Made by a program: the position numbers and the translations under genes. Shown piece after piece: positions 46,510 to 55,369 of a stretch of DNA of 64,000 nt (position 1 is its first letter; each line of letters opens with the position of its first letter). The notes under the pieces were generated by a model. It saw only the letters and a program-made list of their open reading frames with translations. It searched no databases and had not been told where the DNA came from. The stretch is from Vibrio sp. JC009 (GTDB lineage: Bacteria; Pseudomonadota; Gammaproteobacteria; Enterobacterales; Vibrionaceae): contig NZ_CP092106.1 in assembly GCF_029016485.1 (NCBI RefSeq), positions 992,001-1,056,000 of the forward strand. The letters are read 5' to 3'.

Positions 46510-48585
46510 TCAGTACTCTATATTCCTTTTAAACGGCGGAAGCGAATCCAGCAAAGACTTCCCGTAGCGCTTAGACACCAGACGTCGGTCAAGGATGACG
46601 ACTCTACCAGAATCCTCTTCTTTACGCAGCAAACGGCCAACGGACTGAATCAGTTTCTTACTCGCTTCAGGCACAGAAATCTGGATAAAGGAATTGCCGC
46701 CTCTCTGCTCAATATATTCCGAATGCGCCTGCTCCACAGGAGAGGTAGGAACCGCAAAAGGAATTTTGGTAATAATCAGGTTTTCCAGAAGTTTCCCCGG
46801 CAGATCCAGACCTTCAGAAAAACTCCCGGTACCAAAAAGAACGCTGGTTTTCCCTTTTTCAGTCAGCGTTTTATGTTTTTTTAGAATTTCCACACGGGAA
46901 CTGTCCCCCTGAACCTGAAGTGCCCAGCCATTTTTTACAAACTGATCAGCAAGGGCTTCAGCCACCTGATTCATCTGCCAGTAGGAAGCAAAAAGGATCA
47001 GGTTGGCTTTATCTTCTTCTATATAAGAGGGAAGTATCTCCGCCAGATAGTCGGTATACTCTTTTTCCTGTGGCTCATACTTCATAGCGGGAATACAGAG
47101 TTCGGCATTATTCTGGTAATCAAAGGGAGAAGCCAGAGCCAGAAATTGTGTGCCGTTTTCTTTCTTCTCGCTAACACCCGCCTGACGACAAAAGAAACTG
47201 AATGAATTTAACGCCCGTACGGTTGCGGATGTCAGTACCGCGCCAATACAGCGGCTCCAGAGTTTTTTATCCAGCTCCCAGCCAATCTCAAGTGGTGAGA
47301 CATTTACGATAAAATCGCCTTCTCTTTCCGGATTGACCTCAAACCATCTCGCCAGCGGAGCGCCTTTTTCCCTTCTTGGCTCAGCCATTAATGACCAGAC
47401 CTTATGCAAATTTTCCAGCCGCTGAAGATAGGTTCCGGCTTCAGCCAGCGCAGGCTCAGCCAGTCTTGCTGAAAGCTGACCGTCTTTTACCTGCTCAGCA
47501 ATGAGATCCATTATCTTGCCAAGTGCCTGATTTGCTTTGCCGGATGAATTTTTTAGTTCATCCGATTTTTTCTCCAGCCAATCCGGCAGTTCGCCATTTT
47601 CAAAGCGGAAGACGTTCTCCTCAAAGCTTGAAGGATTAAACTGCCTTACCAGTTGAGTTAAGTCAGGGATCAGTTGCTGAATATTTTCCTGAAGCTCATT
47701 GCGGAACCGGTTGACTCTTTTATCGTCAGCAAGGCTGGCAAACTTAGCTGAGTTCTGATTCAGACTTTCCAGCCAACTGGCGGCACCTTTTAAACTGGCA
47801 GCAGCAGATGAATGGTCACGGGCAACGCGGGGAAGGTGATGCGCCTCATCAAAAACATAAATGGTATTTTCCGGCTCAGAGAGAATAACGCCACCACCAA
47901 GGTTAATATCAGACATAACCAGACTATGGTTAGCTATCACCACATCATTTTTATCCATTTCAGAGCGTGCTTTCTGGAAAGGACAGCCTCTGTGTTGTGG
48001 TAAGGCGTTATTGCAACTGTGCTTATCACTGACAATCACCTGCCAGAGTTCATCCTTTATAGGCTTAGGCCAGGAATCCCGGTCGCCATCCCATTTGCCC
48101 TGAGCCAGCGAGCGGTACATGGTCTCCAGCAGTTCGATATCTTTTTTCTTAGGCTTAGTTTCAAACATCGCCATCTGACCGCCATCAGCACCGCAGGCAA
48201 TAGCCAGTTTCTCAGCGCAGCAGTATCTTTGCCGGCCTTTTGCCAGAATAAAAGAGAAGTCCAGATCGGTAATACGACGAAACAGAGGCAGGTCTTTATT
48301 AAGAAGCTGCTCCTGAAGCGCAACGGTAGCAGTAGAAATAACCAGCTTACGGTTGTTAAGCACAGCAACAGGAATTGCCGCCATAAGATAAGAAAGCGAC
48401 TTACCAATCCCGGTCCCAGCTTCTGCAATCATAATACGGTTTCTGTCGTGATACTCACCGCTCAGTGTTTTTGCTATCTCCGCCACCAGATAATTCTGTG
48501 CTCTTCTGGGGGTAAAGTTATCCAACTGATGCTGAAGGTTCTGATAACTGCCACGAATGGATTTCTGAATTCTAGGATTAAGCAT
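46510..48585 (-). CDS. dinG: ATP-dependent DNA helicase DinG
   Basis: XPD-like iron-sulfur helicase, 5'-3', which resolves R-loops and transcription-replication conflicts in E. coli. 691 residues from the ATG at 48585 (MLNPRIQKSIRGSYQNL). Walker A AGTGIGKSLSYL, the four Fe-S cysteines (RYCC region, SCNNALPQHRGC), DEAH box FDEAHHL and motif VI QSVGRLLRKEEDSG are present. I saw no CTG-N10-CAG LexA box upstream, although dinG is SOS-induced in E. coli. The upstream gap to the porin is 677 bp. Confidence 0.93.
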   Translation of the reverse strand: MLNPRIQKSIRGSYQNLQHQLDNFTPRRAQNYLVAEIAKTLSGEYHDRNRIMIAEAGTGIGKSLSYLMAAIPVAVLNNRKLVISTATVALQEQLLNKDLPLFRRITDLDFSFILAKGRQRYCCAEKLAIACGADGGQMAMFETKPKKKDIELLETMYRSLAQGKWDGDRDSWPKPIKDELWQVIVSDKHSCNNALPQHRGCPFQKARSEMDKNDVVIANHSLVMSDINLGGGVILSEPENTIYVFDEAHHLPRVARDHSSAAASLKGAASWLESLNQNSAKFASLADDKRVNRFRNELQENIQQLIPDLTQLVRQFNPSSFEENVFRFENGELPDWLEKKSDELKNSSGKANQALGKIMDLIAEQVKDGQLSARLAEPALAEAGTYLQRLENLHKVWSLMAEPRREKGAPLARWFEVNPEREGDFIVNVSPLEIGWELDKKLWSRCIGAVLTSATVRALNSFSFFCRQAGVSEKKENGTQFLALASPFDYQNNAELCIPAMKYEPQEKEYTDYLAEILPSYIEEDKANLILFASYWQMNQVAEALADQFVKNGWALQVQGDSSRVEILKKHKTLTEKGKTSVLFGTGSFSEGLDLPGKLLENLIITKIPFAVPTSPVEQAHSEYIEQRGGNSFIQISVPEASKKLIQSVGRLLRKEEDSGRVVILDRRLVSKRYGKSLLDSLPPFKRNIEY

Positions 48586-48662
48586 GATTTCGCCCGCTGA
48601 ATGGAAGCGGCATAGTAGCACAGAGTAAAAAAGTGAACTATCGCAATTAGCGCCTTATCCTC

Positions 48663-48694
48663 CCTCATAGCCTCATAGCCTCATAGCCTCATAG
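48663..48694. repeat. CCTCATAG tandem repeat (4 units)
   Basis: Four perfect 8-bp units, similar in sequence to the CCCCATAR tract at 45512. The surrounding 677-bp gap (48586-49262) also holds a C-rich stretch at 48744-48763, a lone TTATCCACA at 48768, and the porin promoter region. Confidence 0.9.
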
Positions 48695-49112
48695 CCCACA
48701 GTGGTGATGAAAATATGCTCAATTAATCAAAAAATCAGAAATTCCCCCCACCCCCAAAACCCCATTTTTATCCACAATTTGCGAGTGACACTGCCCATTT
48801 TGTACCCATTGCAGCTCATAATTTAATTAAAAGTTGATCTATATCCCAAAAAAAAACTGAACCTTCTCGGAACTCTAGAAATACGCCTGAAACAGAATGA
48901 TATGTCTAAATAAAAATATGTAAACAGGATTATGTATGGATAAACTGTATAAAACTAATAAATTATGGTTATTATCACTGCTAGTTTATCACTGAGTTTT
49001 ATTTAAATTTGATGAATATTTTATTATGTAGATCACACTTATCTCAATGTGTTGATTTTAAGTGTATGAAATTAAAGGCTTTATATTTTTTTATTTAGGA
49101 AAATTTATCCGT

Positions 49113-49140
49113 TTGACATGCCAATAAAACTTTTGCAATC
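49113..49140 (+). promoter_or_regulatory. Candidate porin promoter
   Basis: TTGACA at 49113-49118 is a perfect -35; the best -10 at 17-bp spacing is CAATCT, which is poor, so an activator is expected. It leaves a ~120-base 5' UTR before the porin ATG. Confidence 0.4.
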
Positions 49141-49262
49141 TAGACCCCGCAATTTGATGGCGATGACGAGTTTCCAAAAGAGAAACCGGCATCATCAATA
49201 AAACTAAAGGGAACCGGATAAGGATTTCCCGAATTTTCTTAAGAAAAGGCAGTGGATTAATT

Positions 49263-50249
49263 ATGAAAAAGACTCTAATCGCTCTTTCTGTACTAGCAAT
49301 GGCTGGTTCAGTAAACGCAGCTACAGTATACGATGCAGACGGTGTTACAGCTGGTGTATTTGGTGACCTAGAAGTTGGTTACAAGCAAGCTATCGGTACA
49401 AATCAAGACGGTGCACTATTTGTTGGTGACTACGACTTTGGTTTCGATGCATCTACTGCTGTAAATGATGACGTTAAAGTATTTGGTAAAATCCAGTGGA
49501 ACGGTAACGAAACATCAGATGATGATGCTTCTCAAACTGAAAGCACTAACAGCCCAATTATCGACAACGCATACATTGGTGTTACTGCTGGTGACGTTAC
49601 TGTGACAGTTGGTCGTGCGGTTAACTTTGTTGATGAAATCGGCGTTGCAAACGACGAAAACATCGCAGGTAACTACGAAGCAAACGATGCTATCGGTATC
49701 GATGATAAGACTAGCCAGGTTGCTAAAGTAATGTGGGACAACGGTGAGATGTTCTACGCAGGTCTTGCATATACTGCAGACGCAGATGGTGACGACACTA
49801 CTAGCAACGATTACGAGCAAATCGATCTTAAAGCTGGTCTACGCGTTGCTGACCTAGACGTGATGGTAATCTACTCTACTGCTGAAGACGAAGCGGCAGC
49901 AGATTACGATAACCTAGCAATCCAAGCTAACTACTCTATTGATGCTCTGTCTCTAGGCGCTCTTTACACATCTGGTGAGAAAGATGCTGCTGGTACTACA
50001 AGCGATATCGAAGCTGATGCTATCTCTCTAAGTGTTGCATACACTATGGATAAGACTACTGTAGGTGCTGGTTGGTCTACAATTGATGTTGAAGGTGTTC
50101 AGGATCAGGATCAATGGTACGCAAACGTATCTTACGCTCTAGCAACTAACGCTTCTGTATATGTTGAAATCGCTGAAACTGAAGGTGACGCTGGTTCTTA
50201 CGCGAACAACGACATGGGCTACGCTGTTGGTGCTAAGCTAAGCTTCTAA
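49263..50249 (+). CDS. General porin (OmpU-like family)
   Basis: Outer-membrane trimeric beta-barrel porin. 328 residues with signal peptide MKKTLIALSVLAMAGSVNA (cleavage before ATVYDAD) and C-terminal Phe for BAM recognition (AVGAKLSF). Alternating beta strands run throughout; the mature chain is very acidic and low in Lys/Arg, suggesting cation preference or surface loops rich in Asp. Codon use is strongly biased like rpsA, so expression is high. It resembles Vibrio OmpU/OmpN-type porins, though I cannot assign the exact one. Terminator at 50275-50300. Confidence 0.88.
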   Translation: MKKTLIALSVLAMAGSVNAATVYDADGVTAGVFGDLEVGYKQAIGTNQDGALFVGDYDFGFDASTAVNDDVKVFGKIQWNGNETSDDDASQTESTNSPIIDNAYIGVTAGDVTVTVGRAVNFVDEIGVANDENIAGNYEANDAIGIDDKTSQVAKVMWDNGEMFYAGLAYTADADGDDTTSNDYEQIDLKAGLRVADLDVMVIYSTAEDEAAADYDNLAIQANYSIDALSLGALYTSGEKDAAGTTSDIEADAISLSVAYTMDKTTVGAGWSTIDVEGVQDQDQWYANVSYALATNASVYVEIAETEGDAGSYANNDMGYAVGAKLSF

Positions 50250-50274
50250 TCTAAAGCATATTTAGATATTCTTG

Positions 50275-50300
50275 AAAGCCACCCATTTGGGTGGCTTTTT
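50275..50300 (+). terminator. Intrinsic terminator after the porin
   Basis: AGCCACCC pairs with GGGTGGCT over ATTT, then a T run. Confidence 0.92.
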
Positions 50301-50326
50301 AATTTATTAAACAATAGGAAATAGCT

Positions 50327-50965
50327 ATGAAAAAAATCACTATGTTGTCAATGTCTGCTTTGATAGCGTTTTCCTCATATGTGAATGCAGCGTCACTCGA
50401 GCTACCATATTCTATCCAGCTGCTTGCATTAAATGGGAAGAAACAGCAGGATAAATCAGTCCTTAGTCAACTACCTGAAGGTAAACATCAGATTATTCTT
50501 CAGTATGCTAAACAGCTTAAAGATGGTTCAAAAACAAAGTTATTTGCAAGTAAGCCATTAGTTATGCAGTTAGAGGTTACCGATCCGAATGCAAGCTATG
50601 AGCTGAGCCATAAAGCTTTTTATAGCGTTAATACAGTAGAAAAGGCGCTGGAAAAGAATAAGATGGGCTGGGAGCTTGAGTCTGAAGGTAAATCATACCC
50701 GGTAACTATTGAAACAATGTATGGAAGTGGCTTCGCACCCTTTACGAATATTGAAAAAGCAATAAAAGCTCATAATAAGCAAAGTGGCCTTATTTTAACG
50801 AGCATGGGTACTAAAGACATCACTGACGCTGTTGTTACAGTAGATCAAAAAACCGGTAAACTTGAAGTAGAAGGCGACCCGGTTACCCAGCTAAAACTTT
50901 GGTACACCAAAGCAAGCAAAGAAGAGCAGAAAGAATTCCGCCGCTGGATGATTGATCAGGAGTGA
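50327..50965 (+). CDS. DUF2057 (YccT/CsgI-like) periplasmic protein
   Basis: 212 residues with signal peptide (MKKITMLSMSALIAFSSYVNA, cleavage before ASLELP). The start of the mature protein, LELPYSIQLLALNGKK, and the pattern EGKHQIILQYAKQL match the DUF2057 family; E. coli YccT (CsgI) inhibits curli assembly. Curli are not expected in most Vibrios, so the role here is open. It lies 26 bases after the porin terminator. A BIME and then a MITE follow. Confidence 0.8.
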   Translation: MKKITMLSMSALIAFSSYVNAASLELPYSIQLLALNGKKQQDKSVLSQLPEGKHQIILQYAKQLKDGSKTKLFASKPLVMQLEVTDPNASYELSHKAFYSVNTVEKALEKNKMGWELESEGKSYPVTIETMYGSGFAPFTNIEKAIKAHNKQSGLILTSMGTKDITDAVVTVDQKTGKLEVEGDPVTQLKLWYTKASKEEQKEFRRWMIDQE

Positions 50966-50980
50966 TCAACTCCAACTGTT

Positions 50981-51099
50981 GTCATTCCCGCGAAGGCGGG
51001 AATCTGATTAAAGCGCGTTGTAGACTATAAGTTTTCTGTGAACATATAACGCGCAGTGAGTAGATTCCGGATAATTGCTATGCAATTTCCGGAATGACG
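50981..51099. repeat. BIME-like repeat, CATTCCCGC/CCGGAAT family, copy 2
   Basis: 119 bp. Left hairpin CATTCCCGCGAAGGCGGGAA, right hairpin with GATTCCGGATAA and TTTCCGGAATGACG around TTGCTATGCAA. The inner sequence aligns with the reverse complement of 46365-46485. Confidence 0.85.
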
Positions 51100-51232
51100 C
51101 GCATCAGGCCTACCATCAAGAAAGAATAACACACGCCATCTTTGGCATCCCTCCGAATATTCCTTACAGGGCTCAATGACACTATAGGTCTCTTTAACCA
51201 GGGTATGTATTCCCAAGGGAATCGCTGTTAGC

Positions 51233-51495
51233 CTGACTCTTATACACAAGCTTAAGGAGCCAAAGAATGCTCCTCCCCTTAGCCTCGAAAGGACGGATTT
51301 TCGAAGAAGTAACATCGAAGGGGAGGCAGGGAGGGGTTGTTTCTCATGGGGTTAAGTTTTGGTGGTTTAACCATGCATGGCATAACCAACCCCCTCTAAC
51401 TCCCCCTTCTATTAGCTTTATCAACCAATTAGGTTTTTTCATTCAAGGGGGAGAACCGTTCTCTGATCACTTTGATATTTGCGTATAAGAGTCAG
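51233..51495. mobile_element. MITE copy 4, opposite orientation
   Basis: 263 bp. Left end CTGACTCTTATACACAAGC (18/19 to the Tn5 outside end), right end ATTTGCGTATAAGAGTCAG. Flanks GCTGTTAGC (51224-51232) and GCTGTCAGA (51496-51504) agree at 7 of 9 positions, a decayed target duplication. It lies 267 bp past the DUF2057 gene and 180 bp before gsk. Confidence 0.92.
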
Positions 51496-51497
51496 GC

Positions 51498-51524
51498 TGT
51501 CAGATGTCAGATGTCAGATGTCAG
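51498..51524. repeat. TGTCAGA tandem repeat (~4 units)
   Basis: Nearly four perfect 7-bp units beginning inside the 9-bp target site of MITE copy 4; the array may have grown from that flank. The remaining gap to gsk shows nothing further. Confidence 0.85.
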
Positions 51525-51675
51525 TTTCTGCCCAGTTAGACCTGTTTTTCACTGAAAGCCGACAACTGATAGCTGAAAGCTTCTCCCGCAACCGTTTGCT
51601 TTTCCTCGCCATATTGCTGATAAGCCTATCACAAGCTAAACTTACCTCTTTACCCACTTCCAGCAGAACGTTCCC

Positions 51676-52977
51676 ATGAAATTTCCAGGCCAACGCAAAT
51701 CTAAACACTATTTCCCGGTTCACGAGCGCGATCCTCTGGTTAGTCAGTCTCAGGTCAGAAAGATGGCAAAGACTCATGTAATCGGTATTGATCAGACTCT
51801 GGTTGATATTGAAGCCCGTGTTCCCGACGACTATATCGAGAAATTTGGCCTGAGTAAGGGGCATTCTCTGGTTATCGACGATCAGACTGCTGAAGCGCTT
51901 TACCGTGAGTTAAAAGAGAAAGAGCTGATCACCAACGAGTTTGCCGGCGGTACTATTGGCAACACGCTGCACAACTACTCTGTGCTGGCCGACGACGCTT
52001 CTACATTGCTTGGTGTAATGAGCAAAGATATCGAAATCGGCAGCTATGGCTACCGCTATCTGTGTAATACCTCAAGCCGTATGGACCTGAACCACCTGCA
52101 GGGCGTGGATGGCGCGATTGGCCGCTGTTTCGCCCTTATCTCAGATGACGGTGAGCGCACCTTCGCAATCAGTGAAGGCCAGATGAACCAGCTAAAGCCG
52201 GAAAATATCCCTGAGAAGATCTTCGAAAACGCTTCAGCGCTTGTACTGACTGCTTATCTGGTGCGTTGTAAAGAGGGCGATCCAATGCCTGAAGCGACCA
52301 TGCAGGCGATTGAATACGCGAAAAAGTACGATGTACCGGTTGTGCTGACTCTGGGAACTAAATTTGTGATTCAGGATGACCCGAAATTCTGGCAGGATTT
52401 TCTCAATGACAACGTAACGGTTGTTGCAATGAATGAAGATGAGGCAGAAGCGCTTACAGGCGAGTCCGATCCGCTACTGGCATCAGATAAAGCGCTGGAG
52501 TGGGTTGACCTTGTATTGTGTACAGCAGGTCCTATCGGCCTGTTTATGGCGGGTTATACGGAAGATAATGCAAAGAGAACCACTTCTCTGCCACTGCTTC
52601 CTGGTGCGATTGCTGAGTTTAACCAATATGAATTCAGCCGCCCGTCGTCTAAAAGCGCCTGTGAAAATCCAATTAAGGTTTATTCCCATATTGCGCCATA
52701 TATGGGCGGTCCGGAGAAGATTAAAAATACCAACGGTGCCGGAGATGCAGCGCTTTCTGCACTTCTGCACGATATGGCTGCTAATAAATACCATAAAGAG
52801 AATGTGCCAAATTCAAGTAAGCATCAGTATCCGTTTTTAACTTATTCTTCTTTCTCCCAGGTTTGTAAATATGCAAACCGCGCCAGTTATGAAGTATTAG
52901 TTCAGCATTCCCCAAGGTTATCAAGAGGCCTTCCTGAGCGGGAAGATAGCCTGGAAGAGGCGTATTGGGAGCGTTAA
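51676..52977 (+). CDS. gsk: Inosine-guanosine kinase
   Basis: Purine salvage kinase making IMP or GMP from nucleosides. The 433-residue PfkB-family protein matches E. coli Gsk from MKFPGQRKSKHYFP onward. The substrate-side GGTIGNTLHNYS and the catalytic signature NTNGAGDAALSALLHD (Asp base) are present, and the C terminus PEREDSLEEAYW is conserved. No strong ribosome site precedes the ATG. The gsk/hns convergent pair with a shared terminator is as in other Vibrios. Confidence 0.96.
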   Translation: MKFPGQRKSKHYFPVHERDPLVSQSQVRKMAKTHVIGIDQTLVDIEARVPDDYIEKFGLSKGHSLVIDDQTAEALYRELKEKELITNEFAGGTIGNTLHNYSVLADDASTLLGVMSKDIEIGSYGYRYLCNTSSRMDLNHLQGVDGAIGRCFALISDDGERTFAISEGQMNQLKPENIPEKIFENASALVLTAYLVRCKEGDPMPEATMQAIEYAKKYDVPVVLTLGTKFVIQDDPKFWQDFLNDNVTVVAMNEDEAEALTGESDPLLASDKALEWVDLVLCTAGPIGLFMAGYTEDNAKRTTSLPLLPGAIAEFNQYEFSRPSSKSACENPIKVYSHIAPYMGGPEKIKNTNGAGDAALSALLHDMAANKYHKENVPNSSKHQYPFLTYSSFSQVCKYANRASYEVLVQHSPRLSRGLPEREDSLEEAYWER

Positions 52978-52996
52978 GTATTTATATTTACGCAAT

Positions 52997-53025
52997 AAAA
53001 AAGAGCTCATTAGAGCTCTTTTTTT
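52997..53025. terminator. Bidirectional terminator between gsk and hns
   Basis: AAGAGCTC/GAGCTCTT stem over ATTA, with A and T tracts on both sides, serving both convergent genes. Confidence 0.93.
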
Positions 53026-53044
53026 ACATCTAATATATAGATAC

Positions 53045-53452
53045 TTAAATCAGGAAATCATCCAGAGATTTGCCTTCATCAAGCTGTGCCTGAATTGCAG
53101 AAGGTGTACGGCCCTGGCCTGTCCAGGTCTTTTCTTCGCCGTTAGTGTCTACATATTTATATTTCGCAGGACGTGGTTCGCGCTTTTTACGAGTCTTAGT
53201 TTTAGTCTCGCCAGAAAGAGCTGCAACTAAATCGGCAACATCGATACCGTCTTTAGCAATCATTTGAGCGTATTCAGCTAATTTAGCTTCGCGCTCTGCA
53301 TTTGCTGCTTTTTCTTCTTCAGCAGCGGATTTACGCTCTTCTACTACGATAGTTAGTTTATCTAGTGCTTCTTCTAGTTGCTCTAAAGTTAACTCGCGGG
53401 CAAATGCACGCAGGCTACGAATATTGAGCAGAGTTTTGGTAAGTTCTGACAT
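53045..53452 (-). CDS. hns: Nucleoid protein H-NS (VicH)
   Basis: Silencer of A/T-rich and foreign DNA. 135 residues: N-terminal oligomerisation helices (~1-80, with a long Glu/Ala/Lys coiled coil), a basic linker [10 protein letters not shown], and the C-terminal DNA-binding domain with TWTGQGRTP (AT-hook-like QGR). It starts [20 protein letters not shown], as in V. cholerae VicH. GGGAAG precedes the ATG. The upstream gap (53453-53651) is A/T-rich, fitting autoregulation, and is where the ISAs1 element landed. Confidence 0.96.
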   Translation of the reverse strand: MSELTKTLLNIRSLRAFARELTLEQLEEALDKLTIVVEERKSAAEEEKAANAEREAKLAEYAQMIAKDGIDVADLVAALSGETKTKTRKKREPRPAKYKYVDTNGEEKTWTGQGRTPSAIQAQLDEGKSLDDFLI

Positions 53453-53661
53453 AATTCTTCCCGTTGGACTTTAATTAAACAATATAATGATAACAGTGTA
53501 CCAAGATATTACAAATAATTTTATTAATGTCTAATGCTAAATATAGCAAAATTCTCGTTAATGAATATTAACAGCGGATATTCTTACAAGAAATTTACTT
53601 ATCGTCTATATATGAGTGATTAAGTGTAAAATAACTTCCTTTATGGAAAGCTTGATCAGTC

Positions 53662-54900
53662 CAGGGTGAGATCGTGAGTATTTTTTAAGCAAAAAGTAAG
53701 ATCGATTTGACGATCACATCTAGCTGTGATCATATACTCTCCTTTTAGGGAGAACACCATGCACATTGACCACTTCAAAGAACATTTTCAACCAATAACC
53801 GACCAACGTCAGAGTGCAAAAGTTACTTATTGCCTATTTGATGTCCTGTTTGGCTCATTGTGTGCGGTAATAGCAGGTGCTAAAGGTTGGTTTGATATTC
53901 GAGAATACATTCTTGGGCATCATGACTGGTTTAAACGTAATGGATTGTTTATAGAAGGTATTCCCGCCGACGATACCATCGCTCGAATTATCTCCACTAT
54001 TGAACCTGAACAGTTTCATGAATGTTTCGTCAATTGGATGTCATCGGTACACACGCTGACAGAAGGTCAAGTGGTAGCTATTGACGGAAAAACGCTTCGT
54101 GGATCATACAACCGCGAAGATAGAGCCAGCACCATCCATATGATTAGTGCGTATGCTTCCTCAAATAAATTGGTGCTTGGACAGCTCAAAACCGATCAAA
54201 AAAGCAATGAGATAACAGCGATCCCAGAGCTGATAGAAATGCTTGATATCAAAGGAGCTTTAGTCACGATTGATGCAATGGCATGCCAGACCAAAATAGC
54301 CAAAGCCATTGTAGACAAAGGTGGAGATTACTTACTTGCAGTAAAAAGTAATCAAGGGAAACTCCGAAAAGCAGTGGAAAATGCCTTTTCAGCTCAGCGG
54401 GCTAATATGCCAGAGACAATCTCCTTAGAAAATGGACACGGACGTATTGAATCTCGTCAATGTTATGTCTTTGACAGCAAAGATCTTGGAGGTAATTTCT
54501 CACGCTGGAAAGGCCTGAAAAGTATCGTAATGGTTGAGAACTTCCGCCTTGAAAAAGGAAAAGCGGTTGACCTTGAATATCGTTACTACATCAGTTCCAA
54601 GGCTCTTAGCGCAGAGCAAGCCTTAGCAGCGGTAAGAGAGCATTGGGGCATAGAGTCCATGCATTGGGTTCTTGATGTCAGTATGGGTGAAGACGCCTGC
54701 CAGATATATAAAGATCATGGTGCAGAAAACTTATCTTGTCTGCGTCATATGAGCCTGAATATGCTTCGTGCTGAACCGACAAAGGTGAGCATTGTTGGAA
54801 AACAAAAGCGATGCATGATGAATACATCAATGCTGGAAACCGTTTTAAATGCAGGTTTTAGTCAGGTGGCGAAAAGCTGAGCACTCATGCGGTTGCCCTG
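53662..54900 (+). mobile_element. ISAs1-family insertion sequence, intact
   Basis: 1239 bp. Imperfect terminal inverted repeats begin CAGGG at the left and end CCCTG at the right, with shared TGAGT about 13 bp in. A perfect 10-bp duplication TTGATCAGTC flanks it (53652-53661 and 54901-54910), within the 8-10 bp range of the family. It carries one full-length transposase. The match of both duplications suggests recent insertion between hns and the lysine-riboswitch leader. Confidence 0.95.
53759..54880 (+). CDS. ISAs1-family DDE transposase (H-repeat-associated type)
   Basis: 373 residues from the ATG at 53759 (GGGAGA upstream). The DDE triad is visible: D109 in VAIDGKTLRGS, D172 in VTIDAMACQ, and E299 in HWGIESMHWVLDV, all in the contexts typical of ISAs1/H-repeat transposases. 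No frameshift or internal stop. It is unrelated to Tn5-type transposases, so it is not expected to move the MITEs in this window. Confidence 0.95.
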   Translation: MHIDHFKEHFQPITDQRQSAKVTYCLFDVLFGSLCAVIAGAKGWFDIREYILGHHDWFKRNGLFIEGIPADDTIARIISTIEPEQFHECFVNWMSSVHTLTEGQVVAIDGKTLRGSYNREDRASTIHMISAYASSNKLVLGQLKTDQKSNEITAIPELIEMLDIKGALVTIDAMACQTKIAKAIVDKGGDYLLAVKSNQGKLRKAVENAFSAQRANMPETISLENGHGRIESRQCYVFDSKDLGGNFSRWKGLKSIVMVENFRLEKGKAVDLEYRYYISSKALSAEQALAAVREHWGIESMHWVLDVSMGEDACQIYKDHGAENLSCLRHMSLNMLRAEPTKVSIVGKQKRCMMNTSMLETVLNAGFSQVAKS

Positions 54901-54996
54901 TTGATCAGTCCCTTTCATTGATTTCATGAAATAGTGCTTAAATAGTCATTTAGAATGCAAAACTATTGAGTTTCGTGAAATTGATCGAGTTTTATC

Positions 54997-55024
54997 TTGC
55001 AATGCGCATTTGGATCAGTAGAAT
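54997..55024 (+). promoter_or_regulatory. Candidate promoter for the riboswitch-nhaC transcript
   Basis: TTGCAA at 54997-55002 and TAGAAT at 55019-55024, 16-bp spacing. It lies downstream of the insertion sequence, so expression could survive the insertion. Confidence 0.5.
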
Positions 55025-55079
55025 CGCCGCTACCTAATTCAGTTTGAAACTGGTTTGAGTAAACTTTATTCAAAATCAG

Positions 55080-55240
55080 TCAGAGAACTGACGTAGAGGC
55101 GCAGTCTTTATCAGTAACTACTGTTGGGGTGATACCAATGAATAGTAGTGAAAGGAATGATTGCCGAAGTGAACCTGTATATCAAAGCGGTTCGCTGGGG
55201 TTGCATTGAATAAGTGCAACACTGCCATAGTCTATTTTAT
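55080..55240 (+). ncRNA. Lysine riboswitch (L box)
   Basis: Conserved core blocks appear in order: GTAGAGGCGCAG, then AGTAACT, then TGAAAGG, then GCCGAAG, then CGCTGGGGTTGCAT, then ACTGCCATAGTC. These match the five-helix lysine aptamer. CCATAGT at the 3' end (55225-55231) can pair instead with ACTATGG (55247-55253), a likely switch helix. Gram-negative lysine riboswitches often act on translation, and no strong terminator is seen before nhaC. Confidence 0.85.
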
Positions 55241-55369
55241 TGTTAAACTATGGAGCGCTACTGTAGGGTTGGGTGAAGTGTTCGCTTCCCTTTCGCTTGT
55301 TCAACTTAAATTACCGTTTTGGGTAATTTCACTGCAGTAGATCTCTAACCTGAAAGGTTTTTGAAGATC

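Noticed and set aside
48586..48660. LexA box upstream of dinG.
   Set aside because: No CTG-N10-CAG motif with the right context was found by eye; SOS control of dinG here is unsupported.
48768..48776. TTATCCACA DnaA box as a replication or regulatory site.
   Set aside because: A single box without neighbours is expected by chance in 64 kb, and no origin-like features surround it.
51498..51524. CRISPR-like array.
   Set aside because: Seven-base units with no spacers; simple tandem repeat.
53662..54900. The ISAs1 element as the source of MITE mobility.
   Set aside because: Its ends (CAGGG...CCCTG) and 10-bp duplication differ from the MITE ends and 9-bp duplication.
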